This document shows positions 45,232-56,216 of a DNA stretch of 64,000 nt, one piece after another. Position 1 is the stretch's first letter; every line of letters starts with the position of its first letter. The position numbers were made by a program, and so were the translations under genes. The notes below the pieces were generated by a model, which saw nothing but the letters and a program-made list of their open reading frames with translations, had not been told where the DNA came from and made no database searches. This DNA is from Rusavskia elegans (lineage: Eukaryota; Ascomycota; Lecanoromycetes; Teloschistales; Teloschistaceae). The stretch covers positions 1 to 64,000 of the forward strand of contig SAUG01000161.1 in NCBI GenBank assembly GCA_011316305.1. The letters are read 5' to 3'.

Positions 45232-47733
45232 TATTTAGATTTTGGGAAGGACGTCGAAGTTCATGGGGTGATATTCGTATATATTATTTAGGGTTGGTAC
45301 ATATGACTCGGAGTTCGTTCAAGTCAATTGATTACTGTCGATGGCTTTGGAACTTCATTTGCCTTTGCCGCCTAAGGTGACCACGTAGACGATATTTGTC
45401 ACGTCCCTACTAGGCCCTAGCATTCCTTGTCATACGGCATATCAAAAGTCGATCGCAATAAGGTCTTGGGCCTTGTATACAACTATCAATACCTCGATAT
45501 CGGTTCTCAATTGTACTGAATACTCAGACCTTACAACAAAGCTGAATATCCCATATTCTCGTTAGGAAAATAGAGAGGCGGTGGGGGTTGAATTCAATAT
45601 AATAAGAGCCGCTGTACCAGCTGGTTCCAGAATCGAATGCTCTGAGTTTTGGGTGAGGTGGTGACAGATACTCCCATCGCTCTCGGTGCCAAAGCTTCTT
45701 TGTTTGAGTATTTATTAAATTCACTACCACTAACCACCATTCCTCGAATCGCTCTATCACCACAACTACTCAGTATCAGTACTCCAATTATCAGTACTCC
45801 AATTATCAGTACTCCAATTATCAGTACTCCAATTATCAGTACTCCAATTATCAGTACCCCAATCCCAGATATAATTGAGCCCCAACCTACAAATCCCACT
45901 CCCCTTCCCCTTTTCCCCTTTCCTCCCTTCCACGTTCCACGTTCCACCTTCTACTCTTCCTATCAAAAATCTATACCACTCCCATTACCCGACAACACCT
46001 ACATTGCCTCACAACTCGCATCACCAGCTATGCTATCTCGCTACACAACACAACCATCCCCACACAACCATCTCTATATCATCTCCACCTATCAACCCAT
46101 CCGCCTACCCGCCTGTCGATCTATCAATATCATGTGATCTCACCGAGTCTTGACTTTGGATATTTCAAAGTACTGACTCAAAATGATTTTGGATGAGATA
46201 TAGCGGAGCCGAAGGAGTGATGTATGATGTACCAAAAAGAATCATACGGATATAGCCCAAGGACTGTTAGGGAGGAGGAGTAGGATGACGGTTCAGCCGT
46301 ATGTATCTTCACGTTTCTGTTCTGATCCAAGGATATGGAAAATTTGTCGTCTCATCATAGGAGGAGGGGACGAGGAAAAAAGACGAAGAAGAAAGGAAGA
46401 GGGAAAGGGAAAGGGAAAGAAACGACTGCAAGTCTCTTCTCCCATAGAAGCGATGAAAAGATATCGCATCTTTGGTTTCGGGGTCTTTCACTGCGGTTAT
46501 GGGTAGTGGCGCGTTCGAATTCGTGAACAGCAGATCGTGACTGAATAACAGCGAAATAGAGGAGCAGGGATATGTTTGTTGTGTGCTTTTGCTCCCTTTG
46601 GAGTTCGGCTCTGGATATGTTATTAACGTACATACGAGATACCCCACCCTGCTTTGGAAAACGACAGCAAGTACGAGAATTTTATGGTTGAGGATATGGT
46701 GGTGCGAAATAGGGAGTTGTAAGTACATTCCCGGGATATGGTTTTTGAGGTCAAACGAACTGGAGTACCATTTCTCATACTGTGAATTCGATACCGGTGT
46801 TCCAACAATTGATTTGCGCACCAGCCCAAATGTTAATCGAGCACCGTGACAGACCCAAACAAAAACAAGGGCAATAGTCGCTTGATGTTGGATGTCCAAC
46901 AATCGCAACGGGAGTGCAGTCTCATTCATTGATGGATTTATTAGAGTGAACATCCTGAGACAAGAGAGCATGAGATATAAGATATAAGATCTTAGTTATG
47001 ATCCCTATGTATCAGCCTGCGTACATGAGTGGATGGCGTATTCTGTGACAGGCTCTCGAATTTGTCTTCGATGCGTAAAATGACCGCATAGACAATGTGA
47101 AGAAGAACTTGAGAAGGTGGCGTTGCTCTCTAGATTAAGAGATGGGAAGAAGCATTGAAATCTGAGGTGTGCTCGTCGTAAGTCCTCTAGTATCTTGTGG
47201 GAGGAAAATACGGTGCGTTCGGGAGATCGCAGATGCCACTATTGTATCTATGACAATATTGCGTTTCAACTCCTTTGGTCCACCTGCATTGTCCACCTTC
47301 AATGCAACGCCTCTTCAGACTCACTCACTTCATACTCCTAGTCGAGCGAGTCTGGCAGCGCGGCTCAAAAACCATGTGGCGAAGCTGGTAACTGGTACCT
47401 TGGTCTGGTAGTCAACTATGCTTATATGCGCATGATGTTTTGATCGTTTGATTGTTCCCAATCAACGACTTCATACCAGAGGTATTGATCCGAGAGGAGT
47501 ACGCGAGTATTGGTGAGACAGTATTGGGATACTCACTTACCAGACTGTTTTGACAACGCCAGAGGTAGCAAAGGGACAGCCGGCTTGGCCAGGATTACAA
47601 CCCCAAGGGCAGGAGGAGAGAAATCCGAAGCTTCTGGAACATGGCTTGTAGTGAACTATACGCCGCTTGGCAACTACTCTTCTGGTTTGCCTGCAGTAGC
47701 GGAGCTGAATTCTGGGTGTGACGGGTAGCGACG
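45232..47733. other. 2.5-kb non-coding region with low-complexity tracts
   Basis: This contains the 15-bp minisatellite (listed separately), pyrimidine-rich CCCCTTCCCCTTTTCCCC-type sequence near 45,900 with a duplicated CCACGTT, and a purine tract near 46,356-46,430 with AGGGAA repeats. Long frames here, including a 220-codon minus frame at 46,309-46,971, follow the low-complexity tracts and show no protein features. Confidence 0.55.
45776..45865. repeat. 15-bp minisatellite, five perfect copies plus one imperfect
   Basis: The unit TCAGTACTCCAATTA is repeated without change from 45,776 to 45,850, and a sixth copy (TCAGTACCCCAATCC) is degenerate. As the unit length is a multiple of three, frames over it read pentapeptide repeats (STPII on plus, GVLII or TDNWS on minus), which creates artefactual open frames. 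Confidence 0.95.
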
Positions 47734-48887
47734 TTAAGGTTGGGCAGGGCCCATATCGAGATACAATTGTTTGTTTTCGCCTAAGCGCAAACCATTAACG
47801 AAATTTCAACATTGTACATGTAGCTGCCTGACTGGATGTGGGATACATACCTCTGTTTATCGCTCGCCCAGCTTTGCCAAACCTAATACACATGCCATAC
47901 ATAGCCTGTACGGCTTCCCACATTTCATACCACGGGGCGTGGTCCGTCCGGCCATTTGTATCAATGGTGATTTTACAGCGGCGATCGGCTAGATGTTTTG
48001 CAACCACAGTCACATATTTCAGAACTTAAGTATGTCTATATCTACCTTGAACGTCATACGATTGGAAAGGAGTGCTGCTCACCGTCAAGTAAGGGCAATG
48101 GGAGTTTGACGTCAGGTCGTCCGCCGCCTCTACCGAACGAAAGGGGCAATCGTGATACCTGCATGTCATCGAGGAGAGATTTGCAGCTGGCTTTGACGAT
48201 GGGGCGCGTGGACGTATAGCAGGTTACGGATGAGATATAAGATGTCATTATGAGGCTTAGACCTCCATTAACACCTTTGAAAACGATTTTTGTTAGTCTC
48301 TTCATGCTGTGACATCGAGTGGATTTTGTGGAAAGCCCTACCGACGCCTGTCGCAATACCACCAACGCGGTGCTTATAGACGCATCTTTGCCGGATCCTA
48401 GAGGCCACCTGAGCTAGATCTTCGTAGCTAGCTTGTGCCGTAGTGCCAGGGTCTGTAAGTATGACTTCAACGATGCAATTGCCGTTCGCTGTTATCCCGT
48501 CAGGCCTAGAAAAATATGATGACTGGTTTTTCGCTACTAACCGCTGATGAACCTCCATGGTAAAGCGACGTCGGGTGTTCTTCCAAACCCTCGCTCCTGG
48601 AAGGTGCGAAGTGTTGAGGATCTGGGAATGGTGTTGACGGCGTCGAGGCAGCTTCCCTGTTTCAAGTCGTCGCGAAATCTAGTGCCGTCGCAATTGACCA
48701 TGGGCATGTTGTTCGGCAATCTGAGGGTTGGTCCCTCGACCTTGGCTGTACTGTTTCCAGTGCCTTCAGCTCTGGCCTTTGGATTATTGTGAACATATGG
48801 AAAATATGCAGGCTCCTGGGGTAAAGCCACTACGATGACGCAAAGAAAGAATGAAATGGTCAAAAGAAATGACAAAGCTTGAGACAT
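47734..48887 (-). CDS. Small secreted protein with two related Cys-containing modules
   Basis: Five exons (48887-48542, 48488-48342, 48274-48083, 47988-47851, 47780-47734) join to 289 residues in exact phase; introns are 53, 67, 94 and 70 bp. The start MSQALSFLLTISFFLCVIVVA is a strong signal peptide; an ATG nine codons upstream is an alternative. Module 1 contains CDGTRFRDDLKQGSCLDAV, PDVALPWRFISANGNCIVEV, ASRIRQRC and GGIATGVGVNGGLSLIM. Module 2 repeats the pattern with ASCKSLLDDM, PDVKLPLPLL, RRCKITIDTNG, WYEMWEAVQAMYGMCIRFGK and GENKQLYLDM. Similar Cys-spaced secreted proteins without known function are common in filamentous fungi. An apoplastic or cell-wall role is possible, but nothing in the sequence proves it. 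Confidence 0.78.
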
Positions 48888-49625
48888 TTTGGTCAAACCG
48901 CTCAATCCAGTCATGACCTCCCAGTCGGCGGGGAGGATTTCTGCGAAAGGGCAGAAGTAGCCTAATCAAGAAAGGGGTTATGAGTTTGGCAGCAGAGCCT
49001 CTAGAGATGTGCAGCTTTCCAAGGAAAATTATTTAATCTGCCATGGACTGCGGATTTCAACTGAAGGCGCAACCTCGCCAATACGGCTGCTGCGCATAGT
49101 TCATGCAAGAAGCGGGTCTTCTGCCACCAGCCTAGGTGCGTGGGGGAGATCGCCTACAACACATAGGCGAGCAACAGTATATCCTGCAACGTTGAAAAAG
49201 CAAGGCATAACGTCTGCTCCACTGAACCTGCGGTGCAAAAGCCCCGCCTTCTGTGTGACCAAGTTTCGGTCAATTTACGACAAACTTGACAGCCAGCCAT
49301 GGGATTGCAAGACTTCATACACAAAGTATGATGAAGGGTCAATTACATGATATCACCTTGAGTATTTTGGAGTTCTAGTAAGCTTTGAACGTTGCAAGAT
49401 GATTTTGGGCGGTCCGGACGATGGCGCCGGCTGTCAATTTTAGGAGCTCTGGGCGCCCAGACGCAACCCGATCCTACCGCGGCTCCCGGCGGCTATGGCG
49501 CTCGAAGTGGTGATGTAGCTGAGTCCTCTCTGATCTTGGAGGCAAGGAAGGCACATCGCGTGGCACCGACTGCAACACGATACCAAACAACGACTCAGAC
49601 TCGTGTTCCCACAGACTGAGCAGAG
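48888..49625. other. Intergenic, divergent promoters
   Basis: This 738-bp interval lies between the start of the secreted protein gene (minus) and the START-like gene (plus). Short frames within it are unconvincing. No specific motif was recognised. Confidence 0.5.
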
Positions 49626-50216
49626 ATGTCGTCTTACACTGAGTCGGCTAGAGACGCTCAAGCTCAATTGCTTCGCTCTCCACTTCCAACACCTTATTGG
49701 GGCTCTCAAACTGGTTCTGCTTTCACTGTACGCGCAGTCACGGCCGTAAAGGCTACGCCTACTGCAGTCCTTGACTCCCTCCTGGACACCTCCAATTACC
49801 CGGCGTGGAACAACTTCGTCCCAAGAGTCGACTTGCCTAAACCTTCAAATGGACGGCTTGCAGCTGATGTCCTATTCACGGAACATGTCGATATGTTTGG
49901 CCAAGGAAATCCCAGTGGTCTGGTCAAGATGAAGCTATTGATGACCACGTTGAAAGAGAGGGATGAATATAACGGGACCAAGAGCTTTGAGGTTGTATGG
50001 CTGGGCAAGGCATATCCGGACTGGGCCCTGAGATCGGAAAGAGTGCACGCCATTTCATGCGACACTCAAGGGATTACAACGTACGATGTATGGGAAACCT
50101 TCAGTGGTCCTCTTGCCGTCTTTGTTCGGCTGTTCGTGGGTAGCATTCTCGTAAAGCGATTCAAGCAGTGGAATGAAGAACTGAGGGATCATACGGAGGC
50201 ACGAACTCGGGCCTGA
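49626..50216 (+). CDS. START/SRPBCC-type (polyketide cyclase-like) protein
   Basis: This intronless 196-residue frame carries pattern features of the SRPBCC helix-grip fold: SQTGSAFTVRAVTAVKATPT at the first strand, VLDSLLDTSNYPAWNNFVPR around the first helices, and a C-terminal amphipathic helix ending RFKQWNEELRDHTEA. Fungal members of this fold bind hydrophobic ligands; a few act as cyclases, and most are uncharacterised. There is no signal peptide, so it is presumably cytosolic. Confidence 0.8.
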   Translation: MSSYTESARDAQAQLLRSPLPTPYWGSQTGSAFTVRAVTAVKATPTAVLDSLLDTSNYPAWNNFVPRVDLPKPSNGRLAADVLFTEHVDMFGQGNPSGLVKMKLLMTTLKERDEYNGTKSFEVVWLGKAYPDWALRSERVHAISCDTQGITTYDVWETFSGPLAVFVRLFVGSILVKRFKQWNEELRDHTEARTRA

Positions 50217-51277
50217 AAGAAACATCCTCCAGCCAGAAACAACTAGGGAGCGCGTGTCGTCATGTCACCGTGGAAAATGGTGTGAAGAATGGCCGATCGT
50301 TTTCTGTTCATGGACAACAACACCACGGTCTGCTCGCGCTACTTCCGACTTTACGGTCAGTCTATCGATTTGGTTGTGTCTTGTCTTGAGGATGCCCGGA
50401 GATGATCCACCATGGAAGACCCGTCGAGATCGGGCTCGCTGTTCAGTTGACGAGAAGTTCACGATCTTGGCTAAGATCTGGAACTCTCTTTGAAGAGTGC
50501 CATGTTCGATCTTTGGCCGTCAACAACCTCCTCGTACCCTCTCTGGTCAACGTCGAGCTTTCGCTAAAGCAACAGCAGTGCCACAACCACTTTGGTGCCG
50601 CTTATGCATGAGCGGAAATGGTTCCGGACTTGGCCATCCAATCATGATGGCATACAAGACACTGGCGTTGTCGATCATAGAGGGGAATCTCTATCCCAAC
50701 GAGTTTCTACTCCTACTGCACACGAAGATCTTTACGATTAGGGTGTAATAGTCCCCCAGGAGCTTCCGGATTGGATCGGATGAGGCTCACTAAGCTAGCA
50801 TCCCTGCCCAGAGTAGCCGACTAGCAGTGTTTCTATTATCACTGTTTCCCGGGTTGGGGGAGTACAAATACCCTGTCAGAGTTGGTAGAGGACTTTGTTC
50901 CATTTAATACCATTATCGAACGACCCGTCTGTGTGCTCTATGGCGAAGTGATTAGAGCCCATGGCAACGGCATACTCATTTTTCCATGTCCATTGCATGG
51001 ACTGCAACTCGTATATCCCCTTCTTCATCTGAAGGGGTTCAACGTCTCAAGCTCAATATTGTGAAGTCGGCAATATCGCAGGCATTCCTCTCTCTAAGTA
51101 TCGCAGCAAAAATACCTTATATCTCTAGATAGGAGATGTTTTTTGCCCATTGATTGTGGGTTTCTACTTTGCAGTCACTCAATCGCTGGCCACATAGACC
51201 AGCCAAGTCGATCAAAGGACCTTCGAGAAACGGGATTGAAAGACCGCCTGAACCAAGGTCTGCAGCTTTCTCAATCC
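50217..51277. other. About 1 kb of spacer, nothing recognised
   Basis: Only short overlapping frames on the plus strand without domain features were seen. The first part of a neighbouring open frame (from 51,143) precedes the arrestin pseudogene start and lacks family character. Confidence 0.5.
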
Positions 51278-52332
51278 ATGACTATCGAGTTTGCCGACGG
51301 CTTCAATCCCAAAAGTCACTTGTGCCTTCCTGGATCCCGGTTGACAGGCCAGGTCGTCATTCGCAACCCCAAGGTGCTCGAGGTCGAGGTCATCCAGGTT
51401 ACCGTCTACGGTATATCAGATGCCTTCATCCATCGCAAGATCAGTGGTATCAGAGCTGATTTTACGGCCGTGGCTTCCTCTTTCAAGAAATCAAAGACCT
51501 CACTGGAAGCCCCGTGAAGCTGGAGCCGAATCTCTAACCTGGTCATCGCTTGGCATTCGAATTCACTATGCCGTCCAATCCGATGCCCATGTCTGAGAAT
51601 ACCAAAAACTTCGTCAACAAATGGCAAACAAAGGATTGCTTCGCCGGTGCTCAGGACATGCACGCACTACCTCCACCATTTTCCTTTCGTACGAAGGCGC
51701 TGCTTGGTTACACCGATAGTTCCATGTTCTACCGAGTCGATGCTACCTGCACCAAAACCAAAGGTGGTACATCATGGCTTCCTCAAGCGTTCACGCCACT
51801 TCATTTTTCGCCCACCAGATCCGAACATAATTCAGTGCCACGGCTGCATACCGTTAAGGGCCAACATCAAACAAAGTCAGCACAAGCCTTGACCATATTA
51901 CTGCACATTCCCTCTATTTCCTACGCTGGCGGCCCTTTCCCCGACATGATAGCCTGCGAAGGCATCTCTCCCACGATCCCCGTGATTTTGACAAGCCTGG
52001 AAACCCGACTTGAGGGCATACGTCTGACGCGCGGTCGATCGTTTCTTTTCGGAGAAAAAGATCGTTCAGAGGGACACGATGTTTCGATTATCGCCTCGAA
52101 AGACTTCTCCATCAATATTGGGTCGGAGCCGATCAACCTCATGAATGCGGGTTTCCGAAGCGGGATCCCCTAGAATGCTGTCCCAACCTTGAAGTCGTTT
52201 ACTGTGACGTAGATGACAAATATCATGCACACGTCTTACACTGTGCGTATTGGGAACGAGACAGTCAAAGGAAAGGTTCCGGATAGTCAGGCCGAGATGC
52301 TGCCAGGGGTAGTTCAGGCTGTTACTTCGTAA
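51278..52332 (+). pseudogene. Arrestin-like protein, broken by a frameshift and in-frame stops
   Basis: An arrestin N-domain-like start (MTIEFADGFNPKSHLCLPGS, then LTGQVVIRNPKVLEVEVIQV, TVYGISDAFIHRK) runs to about 51,470. The continuation LFQEIKDLTGSPVKLEPNL lies in another frame, is followed by TAA, then by HRLAFEFTMPSNP, ALPPPFSFRTKALLGY and an arrestin-C-like region to 52,170. TAG at 52,171-52,173 and a later TAG interrupt the last segment (NAVPTLKSFTVT, SYTVRIGNETVKGKV), which ends at 52,332. Fungal arrestin-like proteins act as adaptors for ubiquitination of plasma-membrane transporters. The family call rests on pattern, not on search. Confidence 0.65.
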
Positions 52333-52522
52333 TAAGCTGGAAGACGGCGTAAACCCCCTTTATGTGTCCAAAGATCATGACTCCAAGTATTCACTGTCAC
52401 CAGAAGCAGTCGACGGAATACATTTAATTATCAACGTCTACTTCCCAGTCTTCCTGAACCACCGATTGTATCTATTACACGCCCGCCAACCCCCAAATCC
52501 ATCTTAAACAACGCGCACCACA

Positions 52523-53372
52523 TTACCGTCCATGCAACATCTGACCAAACCACCCACTCACCGCATTCTTCGCCCTTTCCAACCCCCGTTTCTCCTTCTC
52601 GTTATTCTCATCCGCCCGACAAGAAAACCCATGCGCCAGACCCGGAAAATACTGATAATCATACTCAACCCCCAGGGTCGGAATGACTCGATTAGCATGC
52701 TCCTTCAGCTCAGGCGTAAAGCGGGGATCCGTTTCCGGCGCCAGAATCTGCACGGGGACTGCCACATCATCGATCTCCTCCTTCGTCAGGAAGGTAGGAT
52801 GAGCCACGGAAAGGGCATCAATGAGATCTTTGCCTGCTTTGATATCAGCTACCAGCCCAAGTCCAAGCCGCAGTTCACATCTACACATATATGTAAATAG
52901 CCATGAATAGATACGAAGAGAAAAAAGCATAACACATACCCTTCCCCCCCAACTGAAAAGCCGCCCACCCACCCCAACAATACCCCACAGCCCCCACCTT
53001 CTTGTACCCCATCTCGCTCTTCAACCTCCCCGCAAAACCAAGCACGCTCGGCGCCCTCACCTCCTTGCTATTCCGCTGCAAATAGCCCTGTAAATCCAGC
53101 TCCTTGAACTTCTCCGGATCGAAAATCATATCCTCGGTGATGACTTCGCCGCCGAAGAAGTCGGGTAGATAGACCGTGGCGTCTACTTCCTGGGCGAAAT
53201 GATCCGCCAACAGCCGGTTGTTGCGGAATGTCCAGCCGAAGATGTCGTGGAGGAATAGGATGGCTACGTCTTTGTTGGAGCCTGTGACGTAGATGTCTTG
53301 GTCGTTGAGTCTGGTGGTGCGGCCGGTGGGGGTGCCGTTCCAGGCGAAGCCGGAGGTGCAGCAGGATGACAT
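52523..53372 (-). CDS. Dienelactone hydrolase family protein
   Basis: Exons 53372-52940 and 52836-52523 join to 248 residues, the usual family length. The alpha/beta-hydrolase triad of the family is visible: Cys in VGAVGYCWGGWAAF (about residue 132), Asp in APETDPRF and His in GLAHGFSCR. The N-terminus MSSCCTSGFAWNGTPTGRT is typical of fungal homologues. The 103-bp intron was placed so that GGK joins AGKDLIDALSVAHPTF; a shorter intron ending at the earlier TAG would insert about 20 atypical residues. The role is hydrolysis of lactones or similar esters in the cytosol, possibly in aromatic breakdown. It is convergent with the arrestin pseudogene. Confidence 0.9.
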
Positions 53373-54231
53373 TTTTGGAGGAAGTGGAGTGGGATGGGAT
53401 TGGGGGAATGAAGTTGGGGAGGGGAGGGGGACAGATGAGGGGAGCGGGAGGAGGGTTATATGCTCTCGTTGATAAGTTTGGCTTACGTTGGTGCTGCCCG
53501 AGGCAATGTATGGAGTTCATGCATGTCTGACGTCATGAAGGCGGTCTCTATGCAAGATGGGTGACTTGCAGATGGATACATGACTTGCATTGGGTCAGCG
53601 ATCTTCGCACACTCGATCGTACGCAGTCATTGTGCGTCCGTGAGTCTCGTGCTATGTGATTGGTCCGGTCGTAGCGGCAGGCATTAATTGAGGTAGCTAA
53701 GATCAACCACTCGAGGTGTCGATGACACAAGCACGACTGTTCGAGTGACGATGCAGTCAATACGGATTGCAAGGGCAATGATGAGGTCATGTGAAACATT
53801 TAATTGATGCTGTCAGAGCTATTGCTGCCATGTTGTATGGCAGGCAATTTCTCCGGATCTGTCTGGTGTCTAGAGTTACAAGTTCATGCACGCAAAAAGA
53901 AATCCATCCTCCTTTCTTTCCTCGCGAAAATGCAAATGAGGGAGACCGCCGTCGCCGTCGCTTATGCTGTCATGTGCGGGGGGGGAGGGCCAAGGAAAAA
54001 TGGAATATGCTGGTTGTAGAGGGGGGGAAACTCCGAATTCGTGATGACTTTGCTGCTGACAAGGTGAAAGGTTTGTTGAAAACCCTCATGCTGATTCAAG
54101 TGTTGGATGTGGCCGTTCAACCAGTGATGACAATCGATAGGCCGGTTTGTTGAAAACCTAAGACCGGGTTACCGATACTGCAGACGATGTCCATGGCCAT
54201 GTTGTCATGGAAGTCCATGCGAGGACATCGC
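53373..54231. other. Intergenic, no gene recognised
   Basis: This lies upstream of the dienelactone hydrolase gene and downstream of the next minus-strand gene. A G-run (about 10 G) sits near 53,980. No supported coding sequence was found. Confidence 0.5.
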
Positions 54232-55052
54232 TTAACGACCACGACGTTTCTGCTTCTTTTGGACGACTCTGGTGGTGAAAGCAGGGGCCTCGTTGCCAAA
54301 TTCTCCGGAGTAGTAGCTGTCGTCAAGAGGATCGCGATAAGGATAAGGATGAGGCATAGGCCGTCGGCCATGAGGGACGGGTCGACCATAAGCATCGACA
54401 TCGGTGCTCTCTGGATCACTAGACGGTGGGACGCCATAAGCAGAAATCGTAGATGAGTAGACGGGGCTCACTATACTTTTCCCATTCTTCATGAAGGGCA
54501 TAATTGCGTTCTGCACGGTCACTCTCTTGGTAGTGCCCTTGGATTTGCTGATGATGTTCTAGCTGTGACGCAGCAGTGTCATAGAGCAAGGGAGCGCCAC
54601 CATAGAGCGCTTCGCGTTGGACACCATGCCTGCTTCCGGTCAATAACTACGTCTGGATAGCTTGTCTGCCAGTGGAGAACCCACTCGTATGCTGCCTCTT
54701 GGTGAGTACGGGCCATGGGCTTCAATCTCGCATGGTCCGTGGGCATCAGGCCCCCAGTGAAATCTGAATAGTAGCGGCGTTCTTGGGGGTCCATGGAATT
54801 GAGAGCTCTTTCGGCGGCTCCCCTGGAAACAGCGTAGTCGACACGGGCGGCGTGGTTGCTCTTTTGGAAGTCCTTGACTGTCTCCCACTGAGCCTTAGCA
54901 TTATAGCCCCCAGTCATTCCGGGCGGAGGAAATCCCCGGCCACCACCGTAGCCTCTGCTGGGGTACTGGTTGTATCTATCGCGAGCGTAGTCATTTTCAC
55001 TGTAAGAGGGTTGGGGACATCTATTGATGAAGTCCCTCTCGTGGGGAGGCAT
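54232..55052 (-). CDS. Hypothetical Pro/Tyr/Gly-rich hydrophilic protein
   Basis: Proposed exons 55052-54651, 54562-54477 and 54418-54232 give 224 residues. The N-terminal region is rich in Tyr, Arg, Gly and Pro (NQYPSRGYGGGRGFPPPGM). It is followed by a helical middle (AQWETVKDFQKSNHAARVDY, RYYSDFTGGLMPTDHARLKP). The C-terminus is Pro/Tyr-rich (PMPHPYPYRDPLDDSYY) and ends in a basic cluster, KKQKRRGR, resembling a nuclear localisation signal. I recognise no family. The 88-bp first intron and the second donor (GTATAG) are the least certain parts; other frames overlap the same interval. Only the first exon is firmly supported. Confidence 0.55.
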
Positions 55053-56216
55053 GATCAGGGAATCCCTGCCAGCAAGAATTGGAAAATAATGATCTGAGGA
55101 GGATGTGCAAAGGAAGAGTATGAAAGAGGGTTTGAGAAAGAGGGATGTCAAGTATGGTTCGGAGAGATAATGGTTTTGGAAGAAAAACGCTTGGAAGATG
55201 GTCTGAAGAGGAGGCAGTAGAGGATGGCGAATCACTCTTATATATACATATTCGCCTCAATTGCTTGGCCAGATTCTCTGACTATCAACTGCATGTTGAT
55301 CATAAGTCAACAGACGCCAACCATTCTTAGCTTCCTGATGATCGAAACTTGACCTAAGTGATAGAGTCATGCCGGTATCGAGCCATCTCGTGGAACGAAG
55401 GATCAACACCAATCGCTTCCACCTTCGCGCGCGGAAAGGCAGGCGCTGCTGGAGATAGCCGGGTAGCCAAGATCATTTCATCAGATAAAGATAGGGGGCA
55501 GTAGCAATACCCTCGGATCGGACATCTTGCGAGTAAGAAAGGTTGCCCGTTTGAGTTTCCCGTTGGGACTCCCAACCTACAAGTCTACTCTTGCAGATAG
55601 CTTTTGGTCATTTTTGAACGCTGTCGGATAACAGTACTATTGGGCCTCTGCGAAGATGTTCAGCATGCCAGGCGCTCAAGTCGTAGACTCAAAATCTGGA
55701 CTTAGAGTGAGAGTCCAATTAGCTGCCACATTTACCTGATAGCTTCATGAGCCTCCGTTGTAAATGCATGAACCTGTAGGCGCCGAGTACAAACATGTTG
55801 AACTTGGATTCATTAAAAAAAGAGATGGTGGTGACAATGGTGGTGACAGTGGTGTGACAAAGTGTCGACGTTGGACATCGAATTAGGCATCAAAACAAGC
55901 GCCCGGCAGCCCCATCCTGGCACGTGATTGGCCTATTCCGGATCCAGGGGGCTGTGTAACCGCCCATTATTTCGACACTAAAAGCGACCTGGTGCGACTT
56001 CATTCAACTTCCTTGACGCCGTTTCGTGTCATGATTGTCCAACTTCATGCGTCACGCAATCTGGCGAGCGACGATATATCGACAGAAATCGCACGTTCTG
56101 TTGTGATCCACCAACATATCATGCTAGAAGACCTCCTCTCAGCGTCATCTCCCTCTCCAGTTCTCTTCCTTTCTCTACCTCACCCTTGATTCTCGCCACC
56201 AAGTTCAAACTCCAGT
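55053..56216. other. 1.16-kb divergent intergenic region
   Basis: This should hold promoters for the minus-strand Pro/Tyr-rich gene and the plus-strand F-box-like gene. A TATA-like element for the minus gene is listed separately. GTGGTGACA-type repeats occur near 55,828-55,860. Confidence 0.5.
55235..55244 (-). promoter_or_regulatory. Possible TATA box for the minus-strand gene at 55,052
   Basis: Read on the minus strand this is TATATAAGAG, about 185 bp upstream of the start codon. The match to a TATA box is good, but the transcription start is unknown. Confidence 0.35.

Noticed and set aside
46309..46971. 220-codon minus frame
   Set aside because: The C-terminal part is a Leu/Ser run created by the purine tract; no domain, signal or codon pattern supports it.
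54117..54437. 106-codon minus frame overlapping the Pro/Tyr-rich gene
   Set aside because: It is Met/Leu-rich and reads in a different frame from the hydrophilic Pro/Tyr-rich exon that continues the character of exon 1.
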